Source: Melampsora larici-populina 98AG31
Lineage: Eukaryota > Basidiomycota > Pucciniomycetes > Pucciniales > Melampsoraceae
Length of the DNA stretch: 64,000 nucleotides
NCBI RefSeq assembly: GCF_000204055.1
Contig: NW_006768765.1
Location: 2,395,369-2,459,368, forward strand
Reading direction: 5' to 3'
The notes under the pieces were generated by a model. The model did not search any database. It was not told the DNA's origin and saw nothing but the letters and a program-made list of their open reading frames with translations. Of the stretch, positions 23,745-34,805 are shown one piece after another. The translations under genes were made by a program, and so were the position numbers. Within the stretch, counting starts at the first letter, position 1. Each line of letters opens with the position of its first letter.

Positions 23745-24527
23745 TCATCTTACATTTGAATCTCCACACAGCTCAGAGCCACCTACCACAAGATCATTCC
23801 AAAGTGCGTGTATGAGAAGCCAAGCAATGGGAACTGTCAACATAGATGCTTTGGGTTGAGAAATCCAACGCCTCATTGGAGGAATATCCTTGGGCAGAAC
23901 TTGTCCGAGGTTTCTATCCAAGGTATCCTTTTGNNNNNNNNNNNNNNNNNNNNNNNNNNNNNNNNNNNNNNNNNNNNNNNNNNNNNNNNNNNNNNNNNNN
24001 NNNNNNNNNNNNNNNNNNNNNNNNNNNNNNNNNCTGAGGTAAATATGTTGGTGGTGGGGACAAACCATAAGGAAATCAAATAGAGGTGTGACATGGTGGT
24101 TAAGCCCCTCTCTTTGGCCTCCTTTGTTGTTTTTATCAGTTTTAACTGATATTGTACAATCAATGACGTCCTTCATAGCAGGAGGTCCAGTGGTCTTCTT
24201 CTTGATCCAGATTTTGATGTGTTTCCAGGCCATAAACTTGTTGCCTGCGTAATGTTTGCTGTGGACAATCCCACCTGCCCTGCATCCAGCAGCACCACCA
24301 AGAATGATGCTCAACCTCATGCTCATTGGTATATCCCAATTGTGGATCCCATTTGAAGCGAACTTAAAAAGTGTTGCAGTTATCATATGAGTCACAATTA
24401 CAATTCCAGCTGATGTTCTGGGATACCACTTTCCACATAATAAACCCCCAATTATGACAGTGTCATTGAAATCAGACTCTGTCAACCAGAGAGGTTTTGT
24501 AGAGCAAAACCTCCAAGGTTTTGACAA
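23745..24527 (-). CDS. uncharacterised open frame broken by assembly gap
   Basis: A minus-strand frame runs from 24527 to the gap (about 165 codons without a stop) and, if the gap length is right, continues to 23745. No domain is recognised. The N-terminal half is rich in Gly/Ile/Val and the end before the gap is His-rich. It could be a transposon-derived frame. The true sequence across the 100 Ns is unknown, so the joined frame is not evidence by itself. Confidence 0.25.
   Translation of the reverse strand: MSKPWRFCSTKPLWLTESDFNDTVIIGGLLCGKWYPRTSAGIVIVTHMITATLFKFASNGIHNWDIPMSMRLSIILGGAAGCRAGGIVHSKHYAGNKFMAWKHIKIWIKKKTTGPPAMKDVIDCTISVKTDKNNKGGQREGLNHHVTPLFDFLMVCPHHQHIYLXXXXXXXXXXXXXXXXXXXXXXXXXXXXXXXXXXQKDTLDRNLGQVLPKDIPPMRRWISQPKASMLTVPIAWLLIHALWNDLVVGGSELCGDSNVR
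23934..24033. other. assembly gap (100 N)
   Basis: Exactly 100 Ns, a common placeholder for a gap of unknown size. Confidence 0.99.
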
Positions 24528-24909
24528 GAACTTAACATGTGATTAGCATATCTAATAAAAAGAATATTACAACTCTATAACTTGAATTTCAAGAGTGTGG
24601 AAGAACTAGAACTTGAAGGACTTAGAAAAATAAATATATTACTAATACTAAGTTGCCATGTCAGAATTACAAAAAAAAGTTTTATAAGGCCACCAATTTT
24701 TGTTGAAAAGCCCCAACAGATCTCACTCCAAAAAATTGACTTTGGCTGTAAGTCCCTTGCTGGAGTTAGTGGTTAAGTCCAGCGTTGGGACTTGGTTAAG
24801 TTTGGGTCCCATGGCTCTTTCCAAGCTCTGAGTAGACTGATATAAAGTTTATATACAATTTCATACACCTAGATGTGCAATAAACACCAGAAATCCCCCT
24901 CCATGGCCC

Positions 24910-25042
24910 CTTTTAGCTCTTATAATCAATTCAGGGTGTGGCCTGGTTGGCTCTGAGTGTTTTCTGGATCAACTCCGGTCTGCCCAACGCGGGGTGATGC
25001 CCCGGGGCCGCGCCGTCACACTCAGGGCTGGGTCACAGCACT
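24910..25042 (-). mobile_element. partial copy of hAT-type MITE
   Basis: Read on the minus strand it begins TAGTGCTGTGACCCAGCCCT and follows the left half of the intact MITE at 25078-25504 through CCAGAAA, CTCAG.GCCAACCA and CACACCCTGA. It lies head-to-head with that copy, 35 bp away, and lacks a recognisable far end. Confidence 0.65.
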
Positions 25043-25077
25043 AGTATGTAAAAGATACAAGTTATTTTACAGTAGAC

Positions 25078-25504
25078 TAGGGCTGTGACCCGGCCCTGAA
25101 GTTTCAGGGCCGGCCCCGTGGCTTTTCCCGACCCTGAGTAGACCCGAAGGCATCCAGAAAGTGCTCAGGGCCAACCAAGGCACACCCTGACCTCATTATA
25201 GCTGCTAAAACCAGCCAATACAGTGATTATTTTGTTTTTTATTGCAAGTTTATGTGTGTGTGATGGTTTGTAGAAGCTATATGAGCCCACATCAAAATCA
25301 AAAAGAGCTGCAGGAGGAATTTTAGAAAGACAGATTTTGTCAACACAGCAAAAGTACAGTGGGCCTTGAGGGGCCCGGCCCCGCCCGAGGCGCCCGCAGG
25401 GCTTTTGTGACCTCAATCACGTATGTCAGGGCACGTACCGTGTGCCTCTGGAAAGACGTCGGGCAGACTCGGCCGGCCGGGGCCGGGGCCGGGTCACAGC
25501 CCTA
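25078..25504. mobile_element. hAT-type MITE with perfect 8-bp target duplication
   Basis: A 427-bp element with perfect inverted ends TAGGGCTGTGACCCGGCCC / GGGCCGGGTCACAGCCCTA, flanked on both sides by CAGTAGAC (25070-25077 and 25505-25512). An 8-bp duplication and ends of the form TAGGG are hallmarks of the hAT superfamily. The interior is non-coding (a 252-nt minus frame has no motif). It is markedly GC-rich at both ends compared with its surroundings. Related fragments lie at 24910-25042 and 60046-60210. Confidence 0.85.
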
Positions 25505-25524
25505 CAGTAGACATACATGACAAG

Positions 25525-25566
25525 TTTCACATATCGCACTAGTAATTACTAGTGCGATATGTGAAA
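25525..25566. repeat. 42-bp perfect palindrome
   Basis: TTTCACATATCGCACTAGTA plus A is followed at once by its exact reverse complement: 21-bp arms, no spacer. It lies 12 bp from the MITE target duplication and 133 bp before the ATG of the downstream methyltransferase. Confidence 0.9.
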
Positions 25567-25698
25567 GCGAAAGCACTGGGGAAAAAAATCCCGCTGTGTC
25601 AAGGTGGAAAGTTTCTCCTTACACACATTTTGAAAGTACAAGCTCGATTTCAAACCTTCAAACCTTCAAGTCAGCACAAAAAGTTTTAGCCGTTGAGA

Positions 25699-27550
25699 AT
25701 GACGGACGGAACCGACCAGCCTTCAAAAAAAGTAAGCTCAGACCGTGTCCTATGATGTAGCAACACAAACTGACTGTCCTGAAATCCCTCTAGCGACGTC
25801 GGAAATCCTCAGGCAAAGTCAAAGCCGCTGCGAAGGCGGCACAAACTTCTGGTGTCGCGACAGATCCGCCGGACGAGATTGTTTCCGATCAGATACTCGA
25901 GGTCAAAAGTCAAGTGAATGGCTCATCGACGCAGAAAAAGACCGATACCCTGCCCACAATCGCTGCCCACACATCCAGTCATCTTCCCGAACAAAAAATA
26001 CATTCACAAGTTGACCTCAGCGCTGCACCAGGCACCTCAGATCCAACGCATGAATTTACCAAGCTACACAAACCTCACAAGCCATCTGCCAACGTAACCA
26101 CCGGCGCAGGACGACATCATACTATCAGTATAGCTCTTCCTAGCAGTATCGTCAACAATGCTCAAACTTGGGAGTTGAAGACAGCGTTGGTTGGACAGGT
26201 GAGTCATGCTTAGAAAGGTTTTGCAATAACGGTTACTTGACATGTTTCTACCACTTTGGGGTCAGATTGCCAGGGCTTGCGCCATTTTCAGCGTGGACGA
26301 GATCGTCATATTCGAAGAAACTTTACCTGCAGATAGCGCAATAGCGCCTTCAAATTATGTTCGTGGAAAATACCGAGACGTCGATGAAGGCCAGCAGAGC
26401 GAAGAGCCATTTCAGCCCAGTCAGTTTATGGCTCGTATTCTCGAGTATCTCGAATGTCCCCAGTGAGTTAGCTAATCAATCGATACGACTGAATCCCCCG
26501 TACATATGGCTCGATTACCATTCTAAGCTCTTGCATTCGTGCAAGATGACTTTGGCCAGATATCTGCGCAAGTCCTTGTTTCCTTTACATCCAGATCTGC
26601 GATTGGCGGGCTTGCTCCCTCCGCTTGATCTTCCCCATCACTTCAGGCGTGATCATCAAACACCTTGGCGGGAGGGATGTGTTCTTCCTCGAGAAAAAGC
26701 CGACAATTACCTTGCCGGAAATAAGCCCAATAAAAGAAAGAAAGACGGTCAATCACCAACGGTTTGGGTAGATGTCGGACTCGCTGAACCAGTTGAGGTG
26801 AAACTTGACCCTGGTGTTTCTGTACCCGACTGGGCGCGAGTGACTGTCAACCTACCATCTTCACCCGCACGACTCGGTAAATATGCGTCATATCCGATCA
26901 TTTGTGATTCTATGACCGACGATGTTCGCTGAAGCAGCCTTTCTCCTCATGACTTTAATTCATAGCTCGTATAGTTTCCCCGCGCCAACCGACCGAAACA
27001 TCTGGAACCTATTGGGGTTATTCAGTTCGCCTCGCGACTAGTATCTCTAAGGTATTCACTGAATCCCCGTATCTCAAGACAGGTGGGTATGATTTGACGA
27101 TCGGCACAAGTGAGCGAGGCCAGAACATCACCGAAGCGTTACAGGATATGGGTTCTTTCAAGTCAGTTTCATCCCCCACTTCCCTGGGGTCTTCCTATGA
27201 TGTGGCGGGTTCAAGGTGCCGTAGAACCCGCCTGTCAAGTCGGCAAAGATCTAAGTTTTCACTTCCGCAATCCTGATGACGATACTCACTATTTCTTCAC
27301 TTATTTGTGGCGTGGCGATCTACGCGCAAATGACAGACATCTGCTGCTAGCTTTCGGAGGATTATCCGGCTTAGAGCTTTGCATCGCCTCCGATGAAACA
27401 CTGACGCCGAATTTGAGCGCTGAAGATGCCTCACTTTTGTTCGATCACTGGGTCAATACCTTGCCTCACCAAGGTAGTCGAACGGTACGAACGGAAGAGG
27501 CACTGTTGGTAAGCTTAGGGGCTATGAGAAGCTTATTTCTCAGGAGTTGA
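25699..27550 (+). CDS. SPOUT-type RNA methyltransferase (SPOUT1/C9orf114 family)
   Basis: A predicted SAM-dependent RNA methyltransferase of the family that includes human SPOUT1 (CENP-32) and yeast YMR310C/YGR283C. Six exons (25699-25731, 25794-26198, 26266-26462, 26560-26876, 26966-27161, 27337-27550) keep frame and give 453 aa. The N-terminal ~140 residues are a Lys/Ser-rich extension. The domain begins at HHTISIALPSSIV, followed by RACAIFSVDEIVIF, CPQYLRKSLFP, the inserted OB-like segment, YWGYSVRLA, YDLTIGTSERG, and the knot region FKHLLLAFGGLSGLE, ending GSRTVRTEEALLVSLGAMR. These match the family's end-to-end order. The fifth intron (27162-27336, 175 nt) is longer than the others, and its unspliced sequence is partly open, so an alternative isoform is possible. 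Confidence 0.9.
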
Positions 27551-28023
27551 ACGAGCTCCTACCATTAGACTGTTGTGTATACACTGGAATAGTAACGCCT
27601 GTCCAGCACCGGAAAACACTTTTTGTAATCTGATGTGGTTTTGAAAGACTGGTCGATTTCCCGGGTGTTTAGTACGTTTCTTTTAATCATACTGGCGAAG
27701 TGTGAGATGCTCCCGATATCATGTGATCACTCAGAAATCCTGTCTGCAAACTGTTGATCTTGATCACATTCCAAGGATCGCTGCAAAACGATCACTTTCA
27801 TCTTCCTTGAACATCAGGTAAAACGGTGTCAGTGAAGCTCCTGTTCAATGAGCAGGACAAGTTGAGCCGAACCGTATTTAAAGTCGCAGTCTTCTCGACT
27901 CTTAGCTTTACTTTTACCTACTTTAAACGTACCAGCTCTGGTGCCCATCATACCACTACGCAGGCTATCTAGTGTAGCTCCCATCCATCATATTCACTGT
28001 CAAGTCATCTCAATCGTCGATCC
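27551..28023. other. intergenic
   Basis: 3' flank of the methyltransferase gene. A C/T-rich stretch at 27890-28000 looks like a promoter for a rightward transcript. Confidence 0.4.
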
Positions 28024-28461
28024 ATGTCGGAACAAAACAGAAATTCATGCGGGCTGCCTCGCAATGAAGTTCGAAGCTTGAGTCTCAAGACTGCTTCTGT
28101 CTCCGCAGAAGCTGACTACGGTCCAATGCTTGGGTCTAGGCTTGAAAGCGAGTGTACGGCTCTCATCAATCACGAGGAGCAACCGAGATACAATCATGCT
28201 GAGCCCCCCATCTGGCCACGAGTACGTTCTCGAAATTAGAGTGATGCTCATTGGAGGTCTGAACATGTCCAACAGCATCATGACTCTATTGATTCTTCAT
28301 TTTTCGCCTCCGTTGGCTTGTTGCGCTATACCAGGCGCGAGAGCTCGGGTGGCTGTTTTCCAAAGGAGCCAGATACCCACCCCCCACATTACCTCCTAAG
28401 CTTCGAGGACTTCAAGGAGGTGCGTGACGAGATGATATTCAAACTGTCAGAAATGCAATGA
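28024..28461 (+). pseudogene. hypothetical open frame with one in-frame stop
   Basis: ATG at 28024 follows a C/T-rich leader. The frame runs 71 codons to TAG at 28237-28239 and then stays open in the same frame for 73 more codons to TGA near 28461 (ending HYLLSFEDFKEVRDEMIF). The family is unknown. The same-frame continuation suggests a single gene with a nonsense mutation, or an intron I cannot place. Chance cannot be excluded. Confidence 0.3.
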
Positions 28462-28768
28462 GCATCCCCTGACGAACATCATGTTGTGGCTTCTTACAGA
28501 CCTGGATTCAGCTTGGACAGAGCTAGAACATCAGCACATCACAGCCAATCGATACAATCTGTCGGTCTATAGCCTCAATTGTTCTTTCTCTTTTCTATGA
28601 CCCGATATGAAGCGAGGATGATTTCTTGTGCAGCAAGACCTCAAAAATTGATCTTTGTTTCCCGTTTTTTCTCTGCAACATCACTTGAACTCCTCACTCG
28701 ACTGTTTCCCCAGTATATCAACGTGTCTAGCCCTTCTCATCACTACATCCGGTGCAATTACGACGGCA

Positions 28769-29281
28769 ATGGCTCACAGCGTACACTCTGCATCAGCTTC
28801 ACTGGTTCTTGGTACCACTACCACAATCGCGGGTACCATCATCACAGGTTTGAGGGCCACTGGCCAACCTAAACGAGCTCACGATCGCTGCAAGCGACTT
28901 GACAAGATCATCGATCATATCACCCGACTGTACTACGAGTTTGGACAAAACGGACCTACTCATCCCGGTTTAAATGGTTCAGGAGCAGTAGACGAGAATG
29001 GAGTGATTGAACGTGCAATCGAAGCAACTTGGAAGATGATTGACGATGAGGAGGCTCAAGCGGAACTCGAAGAACGAAAGTTTGTACCGTTTGGATACTC
29101 CACTGGTGGGATGATTCCATCTCCTGTGGATATAGGAGGGAGTGAAGTCTCTAGAGGACTTGGTGGGAATAGTAAGATCAAACTCCTCAACTCATCTCCT
29201 ACCAGAAGGAATTTACTAGAACAAGGCAGAGGTGGACGTCCGTTATTGAAGAATTTACGATCGGAAAGAAACTCCACCTAG
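28769..29281 (+). CDS. hypothetical protein, 170 aa
   Basis: The single open frame from ATG 28769 reads MAHSVHSASAS, then a hydrophobic Thr/Ile/Gly segment (residues ~13-30, a possible signal anchor), a charged region with KRLDKIIDHITRLYYEFG, an acidic helix around ERAIEATWKMIDDEEAQAEL, and a basic C-terminus. The frame is also open upstream of the ATG with more hydrophobic residues, preceded by CCCCAG, so a 5' exon could extend it. No known family recognised. Confidence 0.55.
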   Translation: MAHSVHSASASLVLGTTTTIAGTIITGLRATGQPKRAHDRCKRLDKIIDHITRLYYEFGQNGPTHPGLNGSGAVDENGVIERAIEATWKMIDDEEAQAELEERKFVPFGYSTGGMIPSPVDIGGSEVSRGLGGNSKIKLLNSSPTRRNLLEQGRGGRPLLKNLRSERNST

Positions 29282-30439
29282 TACAAATTTTCAGGAAAGA
29301 TGCGATGTGCTTTGATCGTCCTTTCCATTTCGCAATGTTTGTCCATCACCCTACGTGCATGCATTTTGCTCTTCATCATCTTCAATTTTGCTTCTTTGAC
29401 CATATTTCAGACGCACATTTAAACCTCCTTTTGTGAGGAATTGTATACATGTACTTGCATAATTTTCACAATTTCACCCTTGTTGTGCCATATCTTCTGC
29501 ATTTGACCAACTCGATGGAGTCCTGAAATACATTTTCTGCTTGTCTGTTGTTGACCTTGATACACTGCGGTTCACGTGAGTATATCTCCAGAACCAATGC
29601 GGACAGTTTTATGCTATTTCTTCGAGAACGTTTTTTGGGTGGTGTGCGTCGAGTTTTTTGCTCATACATACATATATCAATTTACGAAAACGTGTTTAGT
29701 TCCAAGTATCTTGGTCATCATCCGGGTCAAAGGAGTGTCAGAATGTGAGGAGATCTTTGATCTAGATCTCAATTGAGTATTATCTTGGCCTTACACCTCA
29801 GATGCCGCAGCCAGCAGTTACGGATACGGCCTGTGAAGTTATTACTGGGGACTAAACACTAGCTGAGTCAGAGAGGCCATGCTGCCGTCAAATACGCGCA
29901 AAACTGGCTAGTTGTTACCACTTCTTTTCGAGTTGTCCGCGCAATGAGAGACGCACGACAGGACCATTGAGGATCATACACCTGACCATGCATTAGCACA
30001 CCAAGTCGTTCTTGGAGGTTATACATGCTCGCTATAACTTACAAACGAGCGCAGAGGCTAGACGGAGGCAAGATGTTGATGTTCGCCGGGGTGACGCGGG
30101 ACAGTCTCTAGCGCTTCAAGCTTGGAGGTCATTGACATAGATCAAGATCTGAATCATGACTGACAAAAAACTATGTATCAAGTATTACAAAAACGTAGAT
30201 AAGCGGGAGAGGTATATGGGTGTAACACCATGGTATGGTTGCCACGCAAAATTAAGAGTGCATGGGTGAGTTGAAGGCGACTTATTCCTTTGCCGCGAAA
30301 GGGCGGTTTTGCGAGGCCTTCTGAATCGTACCAGGTTGCCGTGGTATACGTTCGGCGCCATTAAAACCAATTGCGTCTGGATGGCTGGCGTGCTGTCAAA
30401 GCGATCACGGGCGGTAATGGCTGGTGTGTCACCTTGATT
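29282..30439. other. intergenic
   Basis: No supported gene. It holds the 3' flanks of the converging genes on both sides. Confidence 0.4.
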
Positions 30440-31358
30440 TCACCGGTCTGCTTCTTTGTCCGCAATGGGGTTCGCGTGAATCGTAACCTACATTGGAGAT
30501 AGGGTAATAACCAACCCGATCCACATCAATAAGGACTGATTCGACTTGATCTATCGCATTCGATCATCGTCATTTCATCACGACTCACCCCAGTTGTTTT
30601 GATCTCCTGCACGGGGCGGTGTTTTTCATTTACGGCTACCTTTTCCATGAGATCGAGTGTACCATTGATAGCCCCGTCGATGACTCTTCCGATGATAGTG
30701 TAGTTACCATCAAGGTGAGGCTGCTTGGCATAGAGTATAAAAAATTGGGATCTAGAATGCCATTCGATCAGGACTTCAAGACTACCGAAAAAAGAGAACA
30801 TGGAATTGCCCTCAACTTGTTTGTATCACGTCCACTGCTTGCCATAGCCACAATTCCACGTTGATTGAACTTTAGTGTTGATCTGATCTCGTCTGCAAAC
30901 ATCTTGCCCCATATCGATTGGCCACCTTTCCCTGTCCCAGTTGGATCACCTGTTTGGCTATATAGAAACGAAACCTTTGATGAATAAATATTACTTCGAA
31001 TCTACTTTTATATTCAAACTTCTGAATTATACTAACATCATGAATCCCTTGATGTTACGATGCCAGATACAGCCATCATAATATCCCGAGGCACACAGAG
31101 CCAAGAAATTCTGAAAGAAAGGCGACATGGCATTATTATTGTGTTCAATGTTCGTTGGAGAAGTTATAAACTTGAGAACAGCAGATAAAGTCCACGCTAC
31201 CTACTTCAGCTGCCCGAGGAACTGCTTCAGCGAAAATTTCAATCTTTAGATCCCCTAAGTTGGTATGCAAGGTGACGCTCTGATGCAAATTTTGATAAGT
31301 CAGATCCGATAAACTTTCACCCGCTCAAAGCTGGATAACTAGTTGAAATGCTGACCAT
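30440..31358 (-). CDS. cyclophilin-type peptidyl-prolyl isomerase (PPIL3-like)
   Basis: Catalyses cis-trans isomerisation of Xaa-Pro bonds. PPIL3-type cyclophilins are nuclear and spliceosome-associated in animals. Six exons on the minus strand (31356-31358, 31205-31279, 31037-31110, 30817-30957, 30589-30751, 30440-30487) keep phase and give 167 aa, close to the ~161 aa of PPIL3. Visible motifs: SVTLHTNLGDLKIEIF, ASGYYDGCIWHR, GFMIQTGDPTGTGKGG, MASSGRDTNKSQFFI and QPHLDGNYTIIGRVIDG. The catalytic Arg (WHR) and the FM.Q and QFF residues are present. The tryptophan that gives cyclosporin sensitivity in cyclophilin A is His here (QPHLDG), as in PPIL3 relatives. The first coding exon is the start codon alone. 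The end VTIHANP is typical of the family. Confidence 0.9.
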
Positions 31359-32931
31359 ACTCCTTGTTGGAACTGATGAGTGGGTTCAAGTTTCGTAAAT
31401 TTCGTCAGAAAATCGATAGGCTCAAGTCGTACTTGTTTGAGAAGCCGAGACCAATTAGCGCGCTTGGGTTGTTCAGTGACGATGTATCGGAGGAAAGCTC
31501 GATTCTACGAGCAGGTCAATATTCATTCTGGTATCAAAAGTGGTGATGATTTGAGTCGAATCAACTTCGTTCACCAACAGCAGGTCATCCCGAAAGCACT
31601 GTTGGGATCGGCCCCGCTCGGGCCACTGCTGACACGAGTTTATTGAGTCCATGGTCCGGCAATCCGGGGCCGGGTTATGTCCTCAAGTGCCTCATACGAT
31701 GTTTGCTGACCATGAACTATACACCACAAAGACACTTATTTGCGTCAGGGCATCGGGCATGTCCCAAATTGGGGACACGACCAGACATCCACTAACGGGG
31801 TGCTGGCTCGACGTCTGGATGCAAATATATCCGCGCCGCATCCTGAAGATGCTCTGGCGTCGTCCCCGCCAGGATGAGATTTGAGCACACTGTGCTCGGA
31901 TCACCTACGGATGTCCAATCAATGGAACACCCTTACAGCAACCCCTAGACAACCGCTAGCGATCCAATGTCTGTTGGCCATATGATGGAGGCAGGACAGC
32001 CACCAGCAGTCTCAAGACTGGGTGCCCAATTAGCACCACAGCAAAGGACCTTGATGAGGAGGACAGTTAAATTTTAAAACTGATTTGGTCAAATGACATC
32101 ATCATCACATGGTGACTTTGACACTTTGACCTGTACCAAAGCAATCTTCATCCTCCTTCATCTCTCACTTCCTTCTCGTTTCCGTCTTCCACTTTGATCT
32201 CGTTCGATCTACATCCCCTTCCCCCTTTCTTTTTCTTCAACTACATTCACACCTAATCCAATCTCCAAAGTCTTAATCTGATTTTCAATCGCATCGGAAC
32301 ATCAACCTTTCCTTCACTCAATTCATTTTTCATAACAATTTCTGAATTCTGTCTAGTAAGACTTTCAACTGATTGGCGATAAACCAACCTTGAGGAAACT
32401 TTTTTGAAACTTTTAATGTAGATGAATATGTTTCTTTCAATGCTTCAATAGGCAAATGATGGATATGAACTCCAGAATGATTGATCGTAAGTCTTTTTCT
32501 ATCTACAGCTGTTTCTTACTCGGGTGTCGTTGTTAATGGAATTGGTCTGCTTTGAATTCCAAACAAGGTATGAAAGTTTGTTATTGATCAATTTACAGAA
32601 CACGATGAATCCATCAAATCTTACAATTCAAGTCAATGATCGAGAAAAAGACAATTATTCTTATCAGCTTCAGTGATAGATATCATTCTTTTTATCATTT
32701 CATCGTTTTATCACTTCTTTGTCTTTATCATCTTTTTGTTTGTATCATTTCATTAAAGTTGGCCATTCAGATTACAAATCTTTTTTATAACAATGCTTAA
32801 TAGGAAATTTAAATGCACTGTTGTTGATCAAAACAAATCTGAAATAAACGAACTGAAACCCAACCCGTAGCTTTCTTCAGGACAACCTACATAAGTCCAG
32901 GGAAATATTGAGAAGTCATTGACCCTCACGA
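31359..32931. other. intergenic; possible short transcript
   Basis: No recognised gene. A C/T-rich leader at 32150-32340 is followed by a possible two-exon mini-frame, 32456-32486 joined to 32599-32639 (23 codons), with GTAAGT and TTTACAG signals. This may be a non-coding or small-peptide transcript, but support is weak. Confidence 0.3.
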
Positions 32932-33110
32932 CAAACCTCGAGGGATGTCAGATGGATGTCCGTTTGCGGGTCCTGGGCAGCCCGATGGGCTCTGCTCAGG
33001 TGTCTGAACGTCGGAATCCGACGGACGTTTCTCGGTGTGCTGTGGGGGGACGTCCGTCCCCCACCAAGCAAACTCGGACATCCGTTGGACATCCAAGTGT
33101 CCTTGTGGTG
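32932..33110. mobile_element. small MITE-like inverted repeat
   Basis: Imperfect inverted ends: GGATGTCAGATGGATGTCCG on the left and, inverted, GGATGTCCAACGGATGTCCG on the right. GC-rich between them, non-coding. Superfamily unknown. Confidence 0.5.
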
Positions 33111-33418
33111 TAGATTCACAGGGGAGATATAAAAGGAGATGAACTGGGTTTTCTTGTGAGTCAAGTTAATTGGCATGTGTGGCATGCAGATGAGCTAGCC
33201 CTGGCACATCCACACTGGGCCACAGCACACCTTAGAAAGCCAAGATACTCAGTCTCATCCACATAACCTTTCTCTTGTATAGTGTTTGTTTCTACTCCCT
33301 GAGAGCAAAGCCTCAATTTTTGGAGAGTTGAGTGTATGCATGAACTTGGATTTTTGTCTTTGTTACACAAAAAATACTCTAGGTCACTGGGACTCTCTTC
33401 AATTTAACATCCTTCCAA

Positions 33419-34805
33419 CAAATGACATCTTTACCCAGGGGTATAGAAAAGTAGTGTGGGCATAGAAAACTATTGGTAGGGTACTTTTCTATACCAATAA
33501 AAAATGCTTTTGATACACCTATGTAAGATGTTTGAGATTGAGAAATTGAGCATTCTCTTTGCGCTGACTCAGCTGTATGTAGTGGGAACCAAAGGCAGTT
33601 CTACAGTGCGTAGAATCTCAATCTTCTGTTTTTTGATATATTTATCCCAAAATACAATTCTATGCTGATAAAAGAGATCCTCAACCATGTTCAGCAATGT
33701 ACACCCACTTCGGTAACCGGTGTGTGACGTGTGCAACCGACTGCGCACCACCAACAAGCTGCACTGATTTTCGGTTGCATATGTCACCCGAAAATCTTGT
33801 TTGGTAAACAAAAATGCAACAAAAGAGATACGCGGATTTCTGCACATATGTGCAAAAATTGTGCGCATTCTTGAAAACGACTAAAAGTTGAATATTTTCA
33901 AATGAATGCAACTGCGACCTCTCGCATCACTCTCTTCTGATCAACGTATTACTTGATTTTCTCGTACTTGTCCGTTTTGTATCGCTTATCACGACCAACA
34001 TCATCTCATCCTCACCTCAACCTCAATCACTCTCAAACTTTCCAAATTCAAAACCTGTCAAACTCATCAACTATCTGCTTCTTGACCATCCAACCTAACT
34101 TTTTGTGATTCAACTTTTCATTTCAACTGTGTTCCATTTTTCATTGAAACTTATTGAATTCAAATTTCATCGCAATCATCACGTTCAAAAGTTTAAAATG
34201 TTCATAAAAGAACTGAAGTCTACAAGCAAGAGCTGGTACAATGATAAGTTGAGAGTGATGATTGGAGAGTGAGATTTGGTTGATCATTGAACTTGATGAA
34301 GCCAATGATCTTGTTTACCAACTTGTAACAGACATCATTGTAATCAATGGTCTTGAGAAGTTGATCACATTTCACTTTCTATCTGGTTACCAAACGTCTC
34401 CAGCAATCAAACTCTTGTGTGATTTTACATATACATACACGGTGAGAATTTTTCTCACCGTGATGTAAAAGTTGCATTAGATTATTAATGCAACTTTTTT
34501 TTACCAAAGTGGGTGGTATGTGAGTATGTATGCACAATCTTACACAGATTGACGGACACTTTTTACATATGTACAATATGACTGATGGACTGTGCTTTCC
34601 CATTGGCCAAGACTCAAGAAGGGCTTTGATTCTAGATTGCTATTCAGTCCTTGTGGTCATGTGAATATTTTCAACTGTAGGTATAGGGTAGAATGGTCTG
34701 TCTAGGCATAGAGGATACTATCTCTATGGGTATAGAAAAGTACTTCACCCATAGTTTTCTATGCTCACACTACTTTTCTATACCCCTGGGTAAAGATGTC
34801 ATTTG
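33419..34805. mobile_element. TIR element, ~78-bp inverted ends with internal foldbacks
   Basis: The left end 33419-33496 and right end 34729-34805 are inverted copies starting CAAATGACATCTTTACCCAG. Each end itself contains the inverted pair GGTATAGAAAAGTA / TACTTTTCTATACC, so single strands can form a hairpin at each terminus. The interior (1.2 kb) has no transposase. It includes a C/T-rich block and two strong hairpins near 34438-34498. No target duplication seen. Confidence 0.65.
34438..34498. repeat. two adjacent perfect hairpins
   Basis: Hairpin 1: CACGGTGAGAA (34438-34448) with TTCTCACCGTG (34452-34462), 11-bp stem, 3-nt loop. Hairpin 2: AAAAGTTGCATTA (34467-34479) with TAATGCAACTTTT (34486-34498), 13-bp stem, 6-nt loop. 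The run of T after hairpin 2 resembles a terminator-like fold, but the organism is eukaryotic. Confidence 0.85.

Noticed and set aside
30185..30370. 61-codon minus frame as an extra cyclophilin exon
   Set aside because: The cyclophilin already ends with a normal stop at 30440-30442.
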